Source: CALAGJ01 sp964293305 (lineage in GTDB: Bacteria > Bacteroidota > Bacteroidia > Chitinophagales > Chitinophagaceae). From it: a stretch of DNA of 64,000 nt. The position numbers and the translations under genes are program-made. Shown one piece after another: positions 42,988-51,776 of the stretch. The stretch spans positions 24,894 to 88,893 of the forward strand of contig CAXYYO010000011.1 of assembly GCA_964293305.1 (NCBI GenBank), read 5' to 3'. The notes below the pieces were generated by a model. The model had not been told where the DNA came from. It worked only from the letters and a program-made list of their open reading frames with translations, and made no database searches. Numbering within the stretch: the stretch's first letter is position 1; every line of letters begins with the position of its first letter.

Positions 42988-44937
42988 ATGCGTATCCTTC
43001 TTTTATTATTTACGCTATTCTTTATAGTGCCTGTTTGGCATGTTTATGCACAAACAAATAAAGTTGACAGTTTAAACAAGTATATCCATCTAGCTAAAAC
43101 GCTTGAACAGAAGCTAAGGGCAATGATTGCATACACAGATGAATATTATAACATCAATCACGATAGCCTTAGTAAATATACTGCAGAAGCTTTGTTGCTT
43201 TCAAACAAAGTGGATGACCCTGTTTTAAAAATGAGTGCTCAACTTATGCTTGCTTATGATTATATACAATGGGGATGGGCAGACAGTGCAAGGCTCATTT
43301 GCGATAAGGCCCTGCCAGAATGCAGCTTGAGTAACAAAAACATGCGGCCCCTTTATTTTAAATTTTTAAGAACAAAAGTAGTGTCGCTTGGTGGTGAAGG
43401 AAGGATGGAAGAAGGACTTGAATTGCTATATAAACTGATTCCTGATGCAGAAAAATATAAAGATACTATAGAGCTTGCAATCATCTGCAACACAATTGGT
43501 TTTATTGCCAGTGCAAGAAATGATCTGAAGGAAGGCTTTAAGTGGAATGACAGGGCGGTTAGTTTTGCTAAGTCTATTCCCAAAGGGCGTTTGGGTTCTA
43601 TTTATATAACAAGGGGCAGCCTGTACTATAGAAATAATCAGCCTGATTCTGCCTTGTTTTTTTTAGATAAGGGAATACTGCTTTGTGCACAGGATGAGTA
43701 TATTGATCGGTTAGTATCAGCGTATCGTTTGCAATCTGCCATACTTAGTGATAAGGGGGCATATGATGCAGCTTATACTGCTTTGATAAACATGATAGAA
43801 ACACGCAACCTATTGAACCACGAGGAAGGATATGTGGTGGATGATAATATCCAGATTGCCGATTTTTATGCCAACACAGGCCGACTACAAAAAGCCATTG
43901 ATTTGTGCAGGAAATTTTTGGTAACCGGAGAATTGAAGAAAGATAAATCACCTGGCAGTATTGCCATGAATAATGATGCAGCTACTCAGCTTCCCTATTA
44001 TTCTGCACTTGCCGGTTATCTGGAAGAAGCAGGGGATACAAAAGGGTATATAGATGCACTGGAACATATTATTGATTTAAAAGATAGTGTGGCCACACTT
44101 AATAATGCAGATGCCATTGCTGAAATGCAGGCCAAATATGATGTACAGGAAAAAGAAAAAACAATACTGATGCAGCAATTAGAATTAACTCGCCGGAAAA
44201 CTTTAATGTTTGGTACACTTGGTTTTACCTTGATGGCTGGCATTGCAGCCTGGCAAATATTCCGCAACCAGCGGCGCAAACAGCAGGAAAAACTACGTCT
44301 TGCTATTGAACAAGAAAAGAGACAGGCAGCTCAAACTATTTTGGAATCAGAAGAAAAAGAACGCAAAAGGATAGCAGCAGACTTGCATGACAATATCGGT
44401 GGCTATGCCACAGCCATTAGGGATGATGTGGATAAGATTGCCAGCGACAACAATATGTCTCATCTCCAGCACCTGAAAGATCACTCACAGGAAATTATTA
44501 ATTCACTGAGAGATACTATCTGGGTATTGAATAAGGAACATATTGCCATCAGCAATATAAGCGATAGGTTTAAAAACTATATCAGCAAGCTGATGCCCAG
44601 TTATCCCCAAATGGCTTTTCATATCGAAGAAAATATTAATGAGGATATCAGTGTACCATCCCGGAATGCACTCAATATATTTCGCATTATGCAAGAAGCG
44701 GTGCACAACGCACTAAAACACAGTAATGCAAAAAATATCAACACATATATTGTAAGTAATGACTATCTGCTGATAAAGATTATAGATGATGGTGTTGGTA
44801 TTCACAATAGCAATAATAAAGTGGAAGGCATGGGCCTTACTAATATGAAAGAAAGGGCAACAGAAATTGGGATGGTATTGCTCATGGACACTATACCTTC
44901 CAGTGGTACCAGTATAACTCTACAGGGGAATACATAA
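42988..44937 (+). CDS. Sensor histidine kinase (NarL/HisKA_3 type) with TPR-like sensor region
   Basis: A 649-residue kinase. Signal peptide or first helix (1-22), a helical TPR-like extracytoplasmic region (about 25-390), one membrane helix (about 405-425, FGTLGFTLMAGIAAWQIF), a coiled coil, HisKA_3 (about 455-525, with the phospho-accepting histidine in RIAADLHDNIGG) and an HATPase domain (about 555-649, MQEAVHNALKHS, IIDDGVGI, GMGLTNMKERA). Its partner regulator follows after 59 bp. The PPC-repeat gene upstream is divergent and may be one of its targets (inference). Confidence 0.92.
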   Translation: MRILLLLFTLFFIVPVWHVYAQTNKVDSLNKYIHLAKTLEQKLRAMIAYTDEYYNINHDSLSKYTAEALLLSNKVDDPVLKMSAQLMLAYDYIQWGWADSARLICDKALPECSLSNKNMRPLYFKFLRTKVVSLGGEGRMEEGLELLYKLIPDAEKYKDTIELAIICNTIGFIASARNDLKEGFKWNDRAVSFAKSIPKGRLGSIYITRGSLYYRNNQPDSALFFLDKGILLCAQDEYIDRLVSAYRLQSAILSDKGAYDAAYTALINMIETRNLLNHEEGYVVDDNIQIADFYANTGRLQKAIDLCRKFLVTGELKKDKSPGSIAMNNDAATQLPYYSALAGYLEEAGDTKGYIDALEHIIDLKDSVATLNNADAIAEMQAKYDVQEKEKTILMQQLELTRRKTLMFGTLGFTLMAGIAAWQIFRNQRRKQQEKLRLAIEQEKRQAAQTILESEEKERKRIAADLHDNIGGYATAIRDDVDKIASDNNMSHLQHLKDHSQEIINSLRDTIWVLNKEHIAISNISDRFKNYISKLMPSYPQMAFHIEENINEDISVPSRNALNIFRIMQEAVHNALKHSNAKNINTYIVSNDYLLIKIIDDGVGIHNSNNKVEGMGLTNMKERATEIGMVLLMDTIPSSGTSITLQGNT

Positions 44938-44996
44938 AATTGATTAGGTAATAGTAAAGTGTTAAGTGCCAATTTTGCTATAATAAAATGTAAAAA

Positions 44997-45671
44997 ATGA
45001 CAATTAAAGTGGGCCTTGTTGATGATAAGGCAATCAATAGAAATACCATTTGTGAAAAAATAACAAATTTATCTGGCATTGATTGCAGTTTTATTGCGGT
45101 AAACGGTCATGACTGTTTAGAGCAACTCAAAGGCCTGCCACTTGCCAAACATCCTCAATTAATTTTCATGGATATTGAAATGCCGGGTATTGATGGTATC
45201 CAGACCGTCAGCATTGCAAAGCCACTTTACCCAGATATTCGATTTGTTATGCTTACTATTTTTGATGATGATGATAAAATATTTGAAGCCATAAAGGCAG
45301 GTGCAGATGGCTACTTGCTAAAAGATGAATCGGCCGAAGGGTTACATCAGTCCATAATAAGCGCAGTAGAAAATGGTGGCGCACCCATGAGTGCAGGCAT
45401 TGCCCGCAAAACTCTGGAAATGCTGAGCAAAGCCAGTATGCCTGTGCTAGAAAAACCCGTTAAGCAAGAAGTCATAGATGTATTACTTACTGTGCGGGAA
45501 AAAGAAATTCTACATCATACTATTAAGGGTTATGATGCTAAGCGGGTGGCAGAAGTTACCGGAATCAGTGTACTCACCGTAAGGAAACATGTAGCCAATA
45601 TTTATCAAAAATTACATGTAAACAGCAGAGCACAGGCATTGCGCTTTGCATATAGCAAAGGGCTTGTATAG
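44997..45671 (+). CDS. NarL/LuxR-type response regulator
   Basis: A 224-residue regulator. The receiver domain (1-125) has acidic residues DD at 9-10, phospho-acceptor D59 (IFMDIEMPGIDG) and the lysine in YLLKDES. The C-terminal LuxR HTH (about 160-220) reads LTVREKEILHHTIKGYDAKR then ISVLTVRKHVANIYQKLHV. It is the cognate partner of the kinase just upstream. No gene follows on this strand for about 4 kb. Confidence 0.93.
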   Translation: MTIKVGLVDDKAINRNTICEKITNLSGIDCSFIAVNGHDCLEQLKGLPLAKHPQLIFMDIEMPGIDGIQTVSIAKPLYPDIRFVMLTIFDDDDKIFEAIKAGADGYLLKDESAEGLHQSIISAVENGGAPMSAGIARKTLEMLSKASMPVLEKPVKQEVIDVLLTVREKEILHHTIKGYDAKRVAEVTGISVLTVRKHVANIYQKLHVNSRAQALRFAYSKGLV

Positions 45672-46358
45672 AAAGAAATAATTGCATTAGAGAAAAGTTC
45701 TTATTTGATTGTAGCTAACCATTGCTATTCATCATCATCGAAAAGATAAATTCTAGGAGTAGAAATTTGCGCAGGGAATATCCAAATTTAAAGCTAACTC
45801 TTTTTGCCGAAGTAAAAAAATGGTAAGATCTGATTACTGTGTGTTAAAAATATTAAATGGCAAAGGGGGAATTGAGATTAAGATCATTTAACTACTTTAA
45901 CTGTGTATCTTTTACTTGAAAATGATGGAACAAATTGTGGTTGTGCTCTTCCTCAAATTGTTCAACCAAATTATATTCATGGATTATGAAATGATACATT
46001 ATGGAGAATCAATTTAAATGAGCTTGAGACACAATATCCTATGATCAAAAATGGAATTTTGCCTAAGAAGTCAATTTGAAATGGCAAAAGCAGTAAGTTA
46101 CAATAACAGGAATTCTACAACTACATACAACGGACAAAATAATTTAGTAAGGGAAGCAATATCAATAGGGAGAATTACATTCGCCAATTTAACCCAGATT
46201 TTGCAGTTGAAATTTATTGCAAAGCCGAAACGCTGCATACACAATTATATGAGAACATTTTTTTTGAGTACGGAAGATTTATTGACGCATGTTTTTTTGT
46301 ACTAAATCCCTATTGCGTAATTTGGGTTAAAGATAATACAGCTTTTTACGAAATAAAA
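45672..46358. other. Non-coding stretch, possibly a decayed gene
   Basis: About 690 bases. One plus-strand frame (codons starting at multiples of three, 45882-46384) reads like protein in blocks (for example NDTLWRINLNELETQYP, then RQFNPDFAVEIYCKAETLHT) but is broken by four stops and runs into the terminator of the neighbouring gene. A short complete frame at 46051-46305 overlaps it in another register and has no recognisable features. I read the region as a possible gene remnant, with low certainty. Confidence 0.25.
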
Positions 46359-46378
46359 CGGCCCGCAAAAGCGGGCCG
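46359..46378 (-). terminator. Terminator of the second PPC-repeat gene
   Basis: Stem CGGCCCGC / GCGGGCCG with an AAAA loop; on the minus strand TTTTA follows. Same hairpin and same distance to the stop codon as at 39855-39876. Confidence 0.85.
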
Positions 46379-46401
46379 CCTAAATTAGCACTGTAACTAT
46401 G

Positions 46402-49400
46402 CTATCCCTGTACGATAACTTTTTCTGTGGCTATTATCATTCCCTCTGCTCCCCCGAGCTGGAGTTGGTAAATACCTGTTGCTAATGTGTTGATGTAAAT
46501 ATGTGTACTGTTCAGTTGCGTTGCATCTACTGTATTTGAAAGTACTGCACGACCATTTATATCTATCAGTGTCCAGTTTATTTTTCCTGATATTCCTCCT
46601 CCATAATGAATAGTGAAGAACTGGGTTGCAGGGTTTGGATAAACCTCTAGCCTGCCTGTAGCTATTTGTACATTTTCAGGCTCAGATCTACTGTTTGCAA
46701 CCATCAATGTATTAGCTGTTGTAAACTGTGCGTTTGATGAAAAAGCACTCACTGCGGTAAGCCCGTTTGCTGTATCACCACTGGCCACACGCCATTGGTA
46801 TGTAGTGGCAGGTGTAAGCCCACGCAAGGTAAATGGACTCTGGCGGGCTGTATCTAATGTCCACGGTATATCGCCTAGTTTTCTATATTGAATGCCATAG
46901 CCATCAATGCAAGGAGTGAAATTGCTAAAATTGAGTCTTGCTTGTGTATTTGTAATATTTGTTGTGTTTAAACCTGTTGGTACTGGCAGTAATGAAACAG
47001 AAGCTAGTACACCAAAAGCAGTATCTGAAGCGCCATCTCCAAACACCCTGCCTGTCCATATCCCATTAGATAAACCCGTGATATTTGTTGGTAATGTATT
47101 GTTGATACGAACTACTCTATCTAACACACCAAAGCGAAATAAGCGAAGTGTATAAGGTGCTTTACTACCACTACATTGCACCCTTAAAACTCCTGTGGGA
47201 TTACAATCTGTGGGTTGTGTACTGCTAATGAGTGCTACGGATGCTTTATTGGCTTCTGCAAAGAAATTTGCAACACTATACTGTCCAAAATCTGTAGAAG
47301 GATTATTTGTTTCTACTTTGATATAATAGTACTGCTGCGTAAGCCCGGTGAGATTAATAAAAGAGGTACTGCCACAATTAAATGTTGTGTTGATAGGAGC
47401 AGCATTGGTATCACTATAAATCCTTAGGTATAAACAAGCAGGAGCAGCAAAGGCTCTGGCTAGTGAGGAGAATTGTAGGCTCAAATTTCCTGTACCTGTA
47501 TAATTAATACGTGCCCAATCTGCACTATCTCTAAGTGCGTTAAAGCTATAACCAATGTTTCCGGTTACAGTTTCATTTGCTGGCAAAGTCTGCCCCTGAA
47601 AAGGCACACCATTTGGCTTGTTATCATTATCTGGTGGCAGAGTAAATAATGTATCTTTTAATGTGTAAGAAGGTATATCACTACCCAACGTACCGGGGCG
47701 TATGCGTACATAATAAGTGCCATTGCCCAATCCATCTGTATTTTGTGTACTTGTGCTTCCACAATTAAACACTTCAGCATTTCGGGGTACAAGAACACCA
47801 TTTACAATAGTATCGAAAAGTTGAAAATAAGCACAACCTCCTGCATTTCCGGTATATTGAAGTTGTAATCCTCCACTAGATGGCAGGTTTATTTTATACC
47901 AATCTGCAGTGTCTCTAACTCCATTATAGTAATAACCTGCTAGTCCGGTTACTGCTGTATTTACAAGTTTTGCCACAGCAAGGCTTGGTTGATTGTTTGG
48001 CTCTGTATCTGGTGCTACCAGGGGTAAAATTAATGTATCACTTAAAGTATAGGTGGCATATTGACTTGTATTATTACCAGGTCTTATTTTAATATAATAA
48101 GTGCCTGGATTGAGTCCGGGTACAATTAGAGAATTAGTGCCGCCACAATTAAAAAACTCGCCAGATACTGCAGTTGTTGCGTTATTGTCATACAACTGGA
48201 AGTATGCACAATTGCCTGTGAGGCCGGTATAAAATACCTGCACAGTACCTGCAGATGTTGTAGTAAGTTTAAACCAGTCCAAAGTATCTCTCAACCCGCC
48301 ATTGAACCGATAACCAATATGACCATTTATAGTTCCATTTAGTGCAATTACCTTGGCTGTGCCTCTAGTATTGTTGGGCTCGGGGTCAGTATTCACCGAA
48401 GGTGCAATAAAAGTATTGGATAATGTATATGTAACAAATTCATTACCACTGCCCTGTCTTATCTTAACATAATAGGTGCCTGTGGCAAGCCCATCTGTTG
48501 TTTGAGTGCTAGTACTACCACAGTTGTACACCTCTGCATTTAATGCCGTGGTGCCATTACCGTCAAAAAGCTGAAAATACACACAGTTGCCGCTATTGCC
48601 AGTATATGATAATTGTAATGCGCCATTTGCAGTTGTTACTATTTTATACCAATCTGTGGAATCTCTTTTATTATTAAAATAATAGCCTAAGTGCCCGGTA
48701 TTGCTACCATTCAATGCTTGGGTTATAGCTGTTGTAAAGGTATTATTGGGTTCTGAGTCAACATTCACCGAAGGTGCAATAAAAGTATTGGATAATGTAT
48801 ATGTAACAAAATCATTACCACTGCCCTGTCTTATTCTAACATAGTAGGTGCCTGCGGCAAGCCCATCTGTTGTTTGATTACTAGTACCACCACAGTTGAA
48901 CACCTCTACATTTAAAGCCGTGGTGCCATTACCGTCAAACAGCTGAAAATAGACACAGTTGCCGCTATTACCTGTATATGATAATTGTAATGCGCCATTT
49001 GCAGTTGTTACTATTTTATACCAATCTGTGGAATCTCTTTTATTATTAAAATAATAGCCTAAGTGCCCGGTATTGCTACCATTCAATGCTTGGGTTATTG
49101 CTGTTGAAAAGGTATTATTGGCTTCTACATCATTTGTGGGAGTGGCTGTTGTTAGTGTAAGTGTGACTGAATAATTGACATTATTGTCACTTGATATTAC
49201 TTTGACATAATAGGTGCCAACTGCTAGCCCATTTGTGGACTGATTGCTGATACCACCACAATTAAAAACACCAGAGTTTAGGGCAATTATTCCTAAGGTG
49301 TCAAACAATTGAAAAGTGAGGCAACCGGTATTGGTAACACCTCCCGAAAAATTAATCTGCCCTTCCTGATTGATTCGTAGCTTAAACCAATCAATGTCAG

Positions 49401-49548
49401 AAGATGTAGTGATAGTGCCAGTTTCGGCAACTCCTGCGGTGAGTTTATCAGCAGTATTCCAAGTGTTATTAGGCTCTGACTCAGCAGCCATTGTTATGCT
49501 TATACCTACTATAAAGCAGCTTAGCATTGAAAGTAAATGTTTACGCAT
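46402..49548 (-). CDS. Large T9SS surface protein with tandem PPC-type repeats, paralogue
   Basis: A 1048-residue protein with signal peptide (to about 21, TMA-A) and six to seven PPC-like repeats of about 124 residues (EPNNTF, GHLGYYFNNKRDSTDWYKI, YFQLFDGNGT, GTYYVRIRQG). The repeats carry conserved cysteines (NCVYFQLF, VFNCGG) that the paralogue at 39899 lacks and that could form disulfides. A fibronectin-like region follows (about 880-965), then a T9SS type A sorting domain (LEVYPNPATQFFTIHYGG to TEKVIVQG) almost the same as the paralogue's. No enzyme domain. A full -7 element and a triple direct repeat lie upstream, shared with the divergent LytS/LytTR genes. Confidence 0.8.
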   Translation of the reverse strand: MRKHLLSMLSCFIVGISITMAAESEPNNTWNTADKLTAGVAETGTITTSSDIDWFKLRINQEGQINFSGGVTNTGCLTFQLFDTLGIIALNSGVFNCGGISNQSTNGLAVGTYYVKVISSDNNVNYSVTLTLTTATPTNDVEANNTFSTAITQALNGSNTGHLGYYFNNKRDSTDWYKIVTTANGALQLSYTGNSGNCVYFQLFDGNGTTALNVEVFNCGGTSNQTTDGLAAGTYYVRIRQGSGNDFVTYTLSNTFIAPSVNVDSEPNNTFTTAITQALNGSNTGHLGYYFNNKRDSTDWYKIVTTANGALQLSYTGNSGNCVYFQLFDGNGTTALNAEVYNCGSTSTQTTDGLATGTYYVKIRQGSGNEFVTYTLSNTFIAPSVNTDPEPNNTRGTAKVIALNGTINGHIGYRFNGGLRDTLDWFKLTTTSAGTVQVFYTGLTGNCAYFQLYDNNATTAVSGEFFNCGGTNSLIVPGLNPGTYYIKIRPGNNTSQYATYTLSDTLILPLVAPDTEPNNQPSLAVAKLVNTAVTGLAGYYYNGVRDTADWYKINLPSSGGLQLQYTGNAGGCAYFQLFDTIVNGVLVPRNAEVFNCGSTSTQNTDGLGNGTYYVRIRPGTLGSDIPSYTLKDTLFTLPPDNDNKPNGVPFQGQTLPANETVTGNIGYSFNALRDSADWARINYTGTGNLSLQFSSLARAFAAPACLYLRIYSDTNAAPINTTFNCGSTSFINLTGLTQQYYYIKVETNNPSTDFGQYSVANFFAEANKASVALISSTQPTDCNPTGVLRVQCSGSKAPYTLRLFRFGVLDRVVRINNTLPTNITGLSNGIWTGRVFGDGASDTAFGVLASVSLLPVPTGLNTTNITNTQARLNFSNFTPCIDGYGIQYRKLGDIPWTLDTARQSPFTLRGLTPATTYQWRVASGDTANGLTAVSAFSSNAQFTTANTLMVANSRSEPENVQIATGRLEVYPNPATQFFTIHYGGGISGKINWTLIDINGRAVLSNTVDATQLNSTHIYINTLATGIYQLQLGGAEGMIIATEKVIVQG
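48390..49133. repeat. Two near-identical 372-bp tandem repeats inside the second PPC gene
   Basis: GGTGCAATAA at 48401 recurs at 48773, a 372-bp period (124 codons), with long identical stretches between, so the frame is kept whatever the copy number. Confidence 0.8.
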
Positions 49549-49576
49549 AATTACAGATTTTTTTTGTTAACAGTTT

Positions 49577-49584
49577 CAAATATA
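49577..49584 (-). promoter_or_regulatory. -7 promoter element of the second PPC gene
   Basis: On the minus strand this reads TATATTTG, a full TAnnTTTG match 28 bp before the ATG. No TTG stands at the -33 position (about 49604-49607), consistent with a promoter that needs an activator. Confidence 0.5.
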
Positions 49585-49611
49585 TAATTGGTTTTAAATT
49601 CATTTTAAAAC

Positions 49612-49662
49612 TACTTGACAAGTAATATTATATACTTGACAAACTACTGTTTTTACTTGACA
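49612..49662. promoter_or_regulatory. Triple direct repeat TACTTGACA at 21-bp spacing, candidate LytTR operator
   Basis: TACTTGACA occurs exactly three times, at 49612-49620, 49633-49641 and 49654-49662, separated by 12-bp spacers. Nine-base direct repeats with 12-bp spacers are the known binding architecture of LytTR-domain regulators. The array lies between two divergent promoters, and a LytTR response regulator is encoded about 1.3 kb away. Confidence 0.7.
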
Positions 49663-49668
49663 GAAAAA

Positions 49669-49686
49669 ATTGTCTTCTCAGACAAT
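49669..49686. repeat. Inverted repeat overlapping the kinase promoter
   Basis: ATTGTCT / AGACAAT with a TCTC spacer, overlapping the -33 element of the LytS-type kinase gene. It could be a repressor site. Confidence 0.4.
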
Positions 49687-49699
49687 TGAATGATGTTTG
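49670..49699 (+). promoter_or_regulatory. Promoter of the LytS-type kinase gene
   Basis: TTG at 49670-49672, a 19-bp spacer and GATGTTTG at 49692-49699 (one base off TAnnTTTG). The third TACTTGACA repeat ends 7 bp upstream of the TTG. Confidence 0.55.
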
Positions 49700-49714
49700 C
49701 ATCAATACACAATT

Positions 49715-50827
49715 ATGGAAAATCGCTTACATAAATGGTTGTTTGATTACAAGCTGCTGCATGTTTTTTTTTGGTGTTTAATAGGTGTATTCCTTTTTGT
49801 TTCTGATTATGACACGGAGTACAATAGGTCATTCTATATAGGTCAGTCCATATTGGTACCACTTGCTTCTTGTATTCCTTTTTATCTTACAGCGTACAAT
49901 TTTGTTCCCCAATTTTTATATCAAAAAAAATACCTTCAATTGATTACAGGGCTCTTGTCACTTCTAATATTGTTAGTGCCCTGTCAAATACTGCTGATCC
50001 GTTTTATACTACATTATGTTGATAATAGGCTTTCCTCAATTCCTCCGAAAGAAGATATTTTATATGTTTTTTATATGGGAGTATGGAATAACCTATTATG
50101 TATATTTATTGGTGGTGGTCTTAAAATTATGTCTGACCGATTTAAATTAGAGAAGGAAAAAGTACGTACAGAACTTGATTTTTTGAGAGCACAAATAAAT
50201 CCACATTTCCTATTTAATATGTTGAATACAATTTATTTCCAGGTAGAAAAAACAAATGTACAAGCTAGGGCTTCTATAGAAAAAATGAGCGAAATGCTCC
50301 GCTATCAGTTGTATGAATGTGTACATGATCGGATAGCGATTGAGAGGGAAATTCAATATATAAAAAGTTATGTACAAATGCAGAGTCTGCGCTTAGAAGA
50401 TGGTACAGATGTTCGTTTAGAAATTGATGAATTACTGAGTGGTTTCTACATTGCTCCATTACTTATACAGCCTTTAATTGAAAATGCATTTAAATATATT
50501 TCAAATCATAGAGAAGCTTCAAAAAATGAAGTGCATATCCGTTTGGATAATAAAGATGGAAGACTGCAAGTGCAAATAACTAATACGGAAAATTCAATTC
50601 ATCAGACAGCATTGCTAATGAACAGTGGTGGTATTGGATATAAGAATTTAAAACGCAGACTGGATCTGTTATACCCTGGAAATCATTCTATAACTAACAA
50701 GCAAGAGTATAATAGATTTACAGTGATACTTAATATTTGCTTGTATGATACTTCGGGTATTTATAGTAGTACCTCAAATAATTTACTGGCAGATCAATTG
50801 TCCTTGAAACCTTCAGTAGTAAAATGA
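49715..50827 (+). CDS. LytS/YpdA-type sensor histidine kinase
   Basis: A 370-residue membrane kinase with four predicted helices (about 12-140) and no large sensor domain, a short coiled coil, then a His_kinase domain with the phospho-accepting histidine in QINPHFLFNMLN (H164) and an HATPase part (LIQPLIENAFKYI, GGIGYKNLKRRLDLLY). The C-terminal 40 residues after the ATPase are poorly conserved. The start is the ATG at 49715; an upstream in-frame TTG lies inside the -7 promoter element. The LytTR regulator follows after about 100 bp. Confidence 0.9.
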   Translation: MENRLHKWLFDYKLLHVFFWCLIGVFLFVSDYDTEYNRSFYIGQSILVPLASCIPFYLTAYNFVPQFLYQKKYLQLITGLLSLLILLVPCQILLIRFILHYVDNRLSSIPPKEDILYVFYMGVWNNLLCIFIGGGLKIMSDRFKLEKEKVRTELDFLRAQINPHFLFNMLNTIYFQVEKTNVQARASIEKMSEMLRYQLYECVHDRIAIEREIQYIKSYVQMQSLRLEDGTDVRLEIDELLSGFYIAPLLIQPLIENAFKYISNHREASKNEVHIRLDNKDGRLQVQITNTENSIHQTALLMNSGGIGYKNLKRRLDLLYPGNHSITNKQEYNRFTVILNICLYDTSGIYSSTSNNLLADQLSLKPSVVK

Positions 50828-50925
50828 TGATTTCTTATGATTTTATTTTATTTGCAATATTTTTATGTAAATGGTGTTTTTAAAATTAAATTATCAAATG
50901 CTGTTCAAAATCAAATCATTGTTTC

Positions 50926-51633
50926 ATGATTAAATGCCTTGTTGTTGACGACGAACCCATTGCCCGTAAGGGTATTATAGAACATATAGAGCAGGTAGAT
51001 TTTTTATCTGTTGTGGCTGAATGCAAAAATGGTGTTGATGCAGCAATTCTACTTAAATCAGAATCCATTGATTTAATTTTTTTAGATATTCAAATGCCAC
51101 AATTAAATGGTATTGATTTCTTAAAGTCTTTGACTCATCCACCCTTGGTTATTTTTACAACTGCTTATCCACAATATGCTATAGAAGGATTTGATCTCGA
51201 TGTATTAGATTATTTATTGAAACCCATTAGTTTCTCTAGATTTTTTAAAGCAACACTAAAAGCAAAGGAGTTCATTCAAAAGCAATCTCAAATTGTAGTT
51301 CAAGATAATGCAGATTATTTCTTTGTTAAGGTCAATCAAAAATTAGAAAAAATAAAGACTGCTGATGTTTTTTACATTGAAAGTATGAGTAACCATGTTA
51401 TTATACATACAGCCCTTAGAAAGTATGTGGCATATCTGACCTTTAAGGGAATTGAAGAAAAGCTTCCAAGTGATTCATTTTTTCGCATCCATAAATCTTA
51501 TATTGTTAATGTACAGCGCATAGATGCTATTGATGCCAATGAAATATTGATGGGCACTTTAAAACTCCCATTAGGTAAATCATATAGAGATGAAATACTC
51601 AAGAAAATAGAAACCAGATTATTTAAAAGATAA
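50926..51633 (+). CDS. LytTR-family response regulator
   Basis: A 235-residue regulator: receiver domain (1-120) with DDE at 8-10, phospho-acceptor D54 (LIFLDIQMPQLNG) and the lysine in YLLKPIS; LytTR DNA-binding domain (about 135-232) with DVFYIESMSNHVIIHT and FFRIHKSYIVNVQRI. It pairs with the LytS-type kinase upstream. LytTR proteins bind 9-bp direct repeats 12 bp apart, which is exactly what lies at 49612-49662, so autoregulation and control of the divergent PPC-repeat gene are likely (inference). Confidence 0.93.
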   Translation: MIKCLVVDDEPIARKGIIEHIEQVDFLSVVAECKNGVDAAILLKSESIDLIFLDIQMPQLNGIDFLKSLTHPPLVIFTTAYPQYAIEGFDLDVLDYLLKPISFSRFFKATLKAKEFIQKQSQIVVQDNADYFFVKVNQKLEKIKTADVFYIESMSNHVIIHTALRKYVAYLTFKGIEEKLPSDSFFRIHKSYIVNVQRIDAIDANEILMGTLKLPLGKSYRDEILKKIETRLFKR

Positions 51634-51741
51634 AAGCATCACTACTTACTTGTCTTATTATTTATAAATCTACTCTTATAACTTTTTAGGTTGTTTTATC
51701 AGCAACCATTACTTCAATATACATCTCAGAATGATACCTCA

Positions 51742-51768
51742 TTGTTAAAGCTGCTTTACCTAATTTTG
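51742..51768 (+). promoter_or_regulatory. Promoter of the rimO-rnpA-yidD genes
   Basis: TAATTTTG at 51761-51768 is a full TAnnTTTG match, with TTG at 51742-51744 (16-bp spacer, slightly short). It ends 8 bp before the rimO ATG, suggesting a leaderless or nearly leaderless transcript. Confidence 0.5.
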
Positions 51769-51776
51769 CCCATTCA

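Noticed and set aside
46051..46305. Open frame of 84 codons between the NarL-type regulator and the PPC gene
   Set aside because: No start signal, domain or protein-like pattern; it overlaps a better-looking but broken frame.
49697..49714. TTG start for the LytS-type kinase
   Set aside because: The codon is part of the -7 promoter element; the ATG at 49715 fits better.
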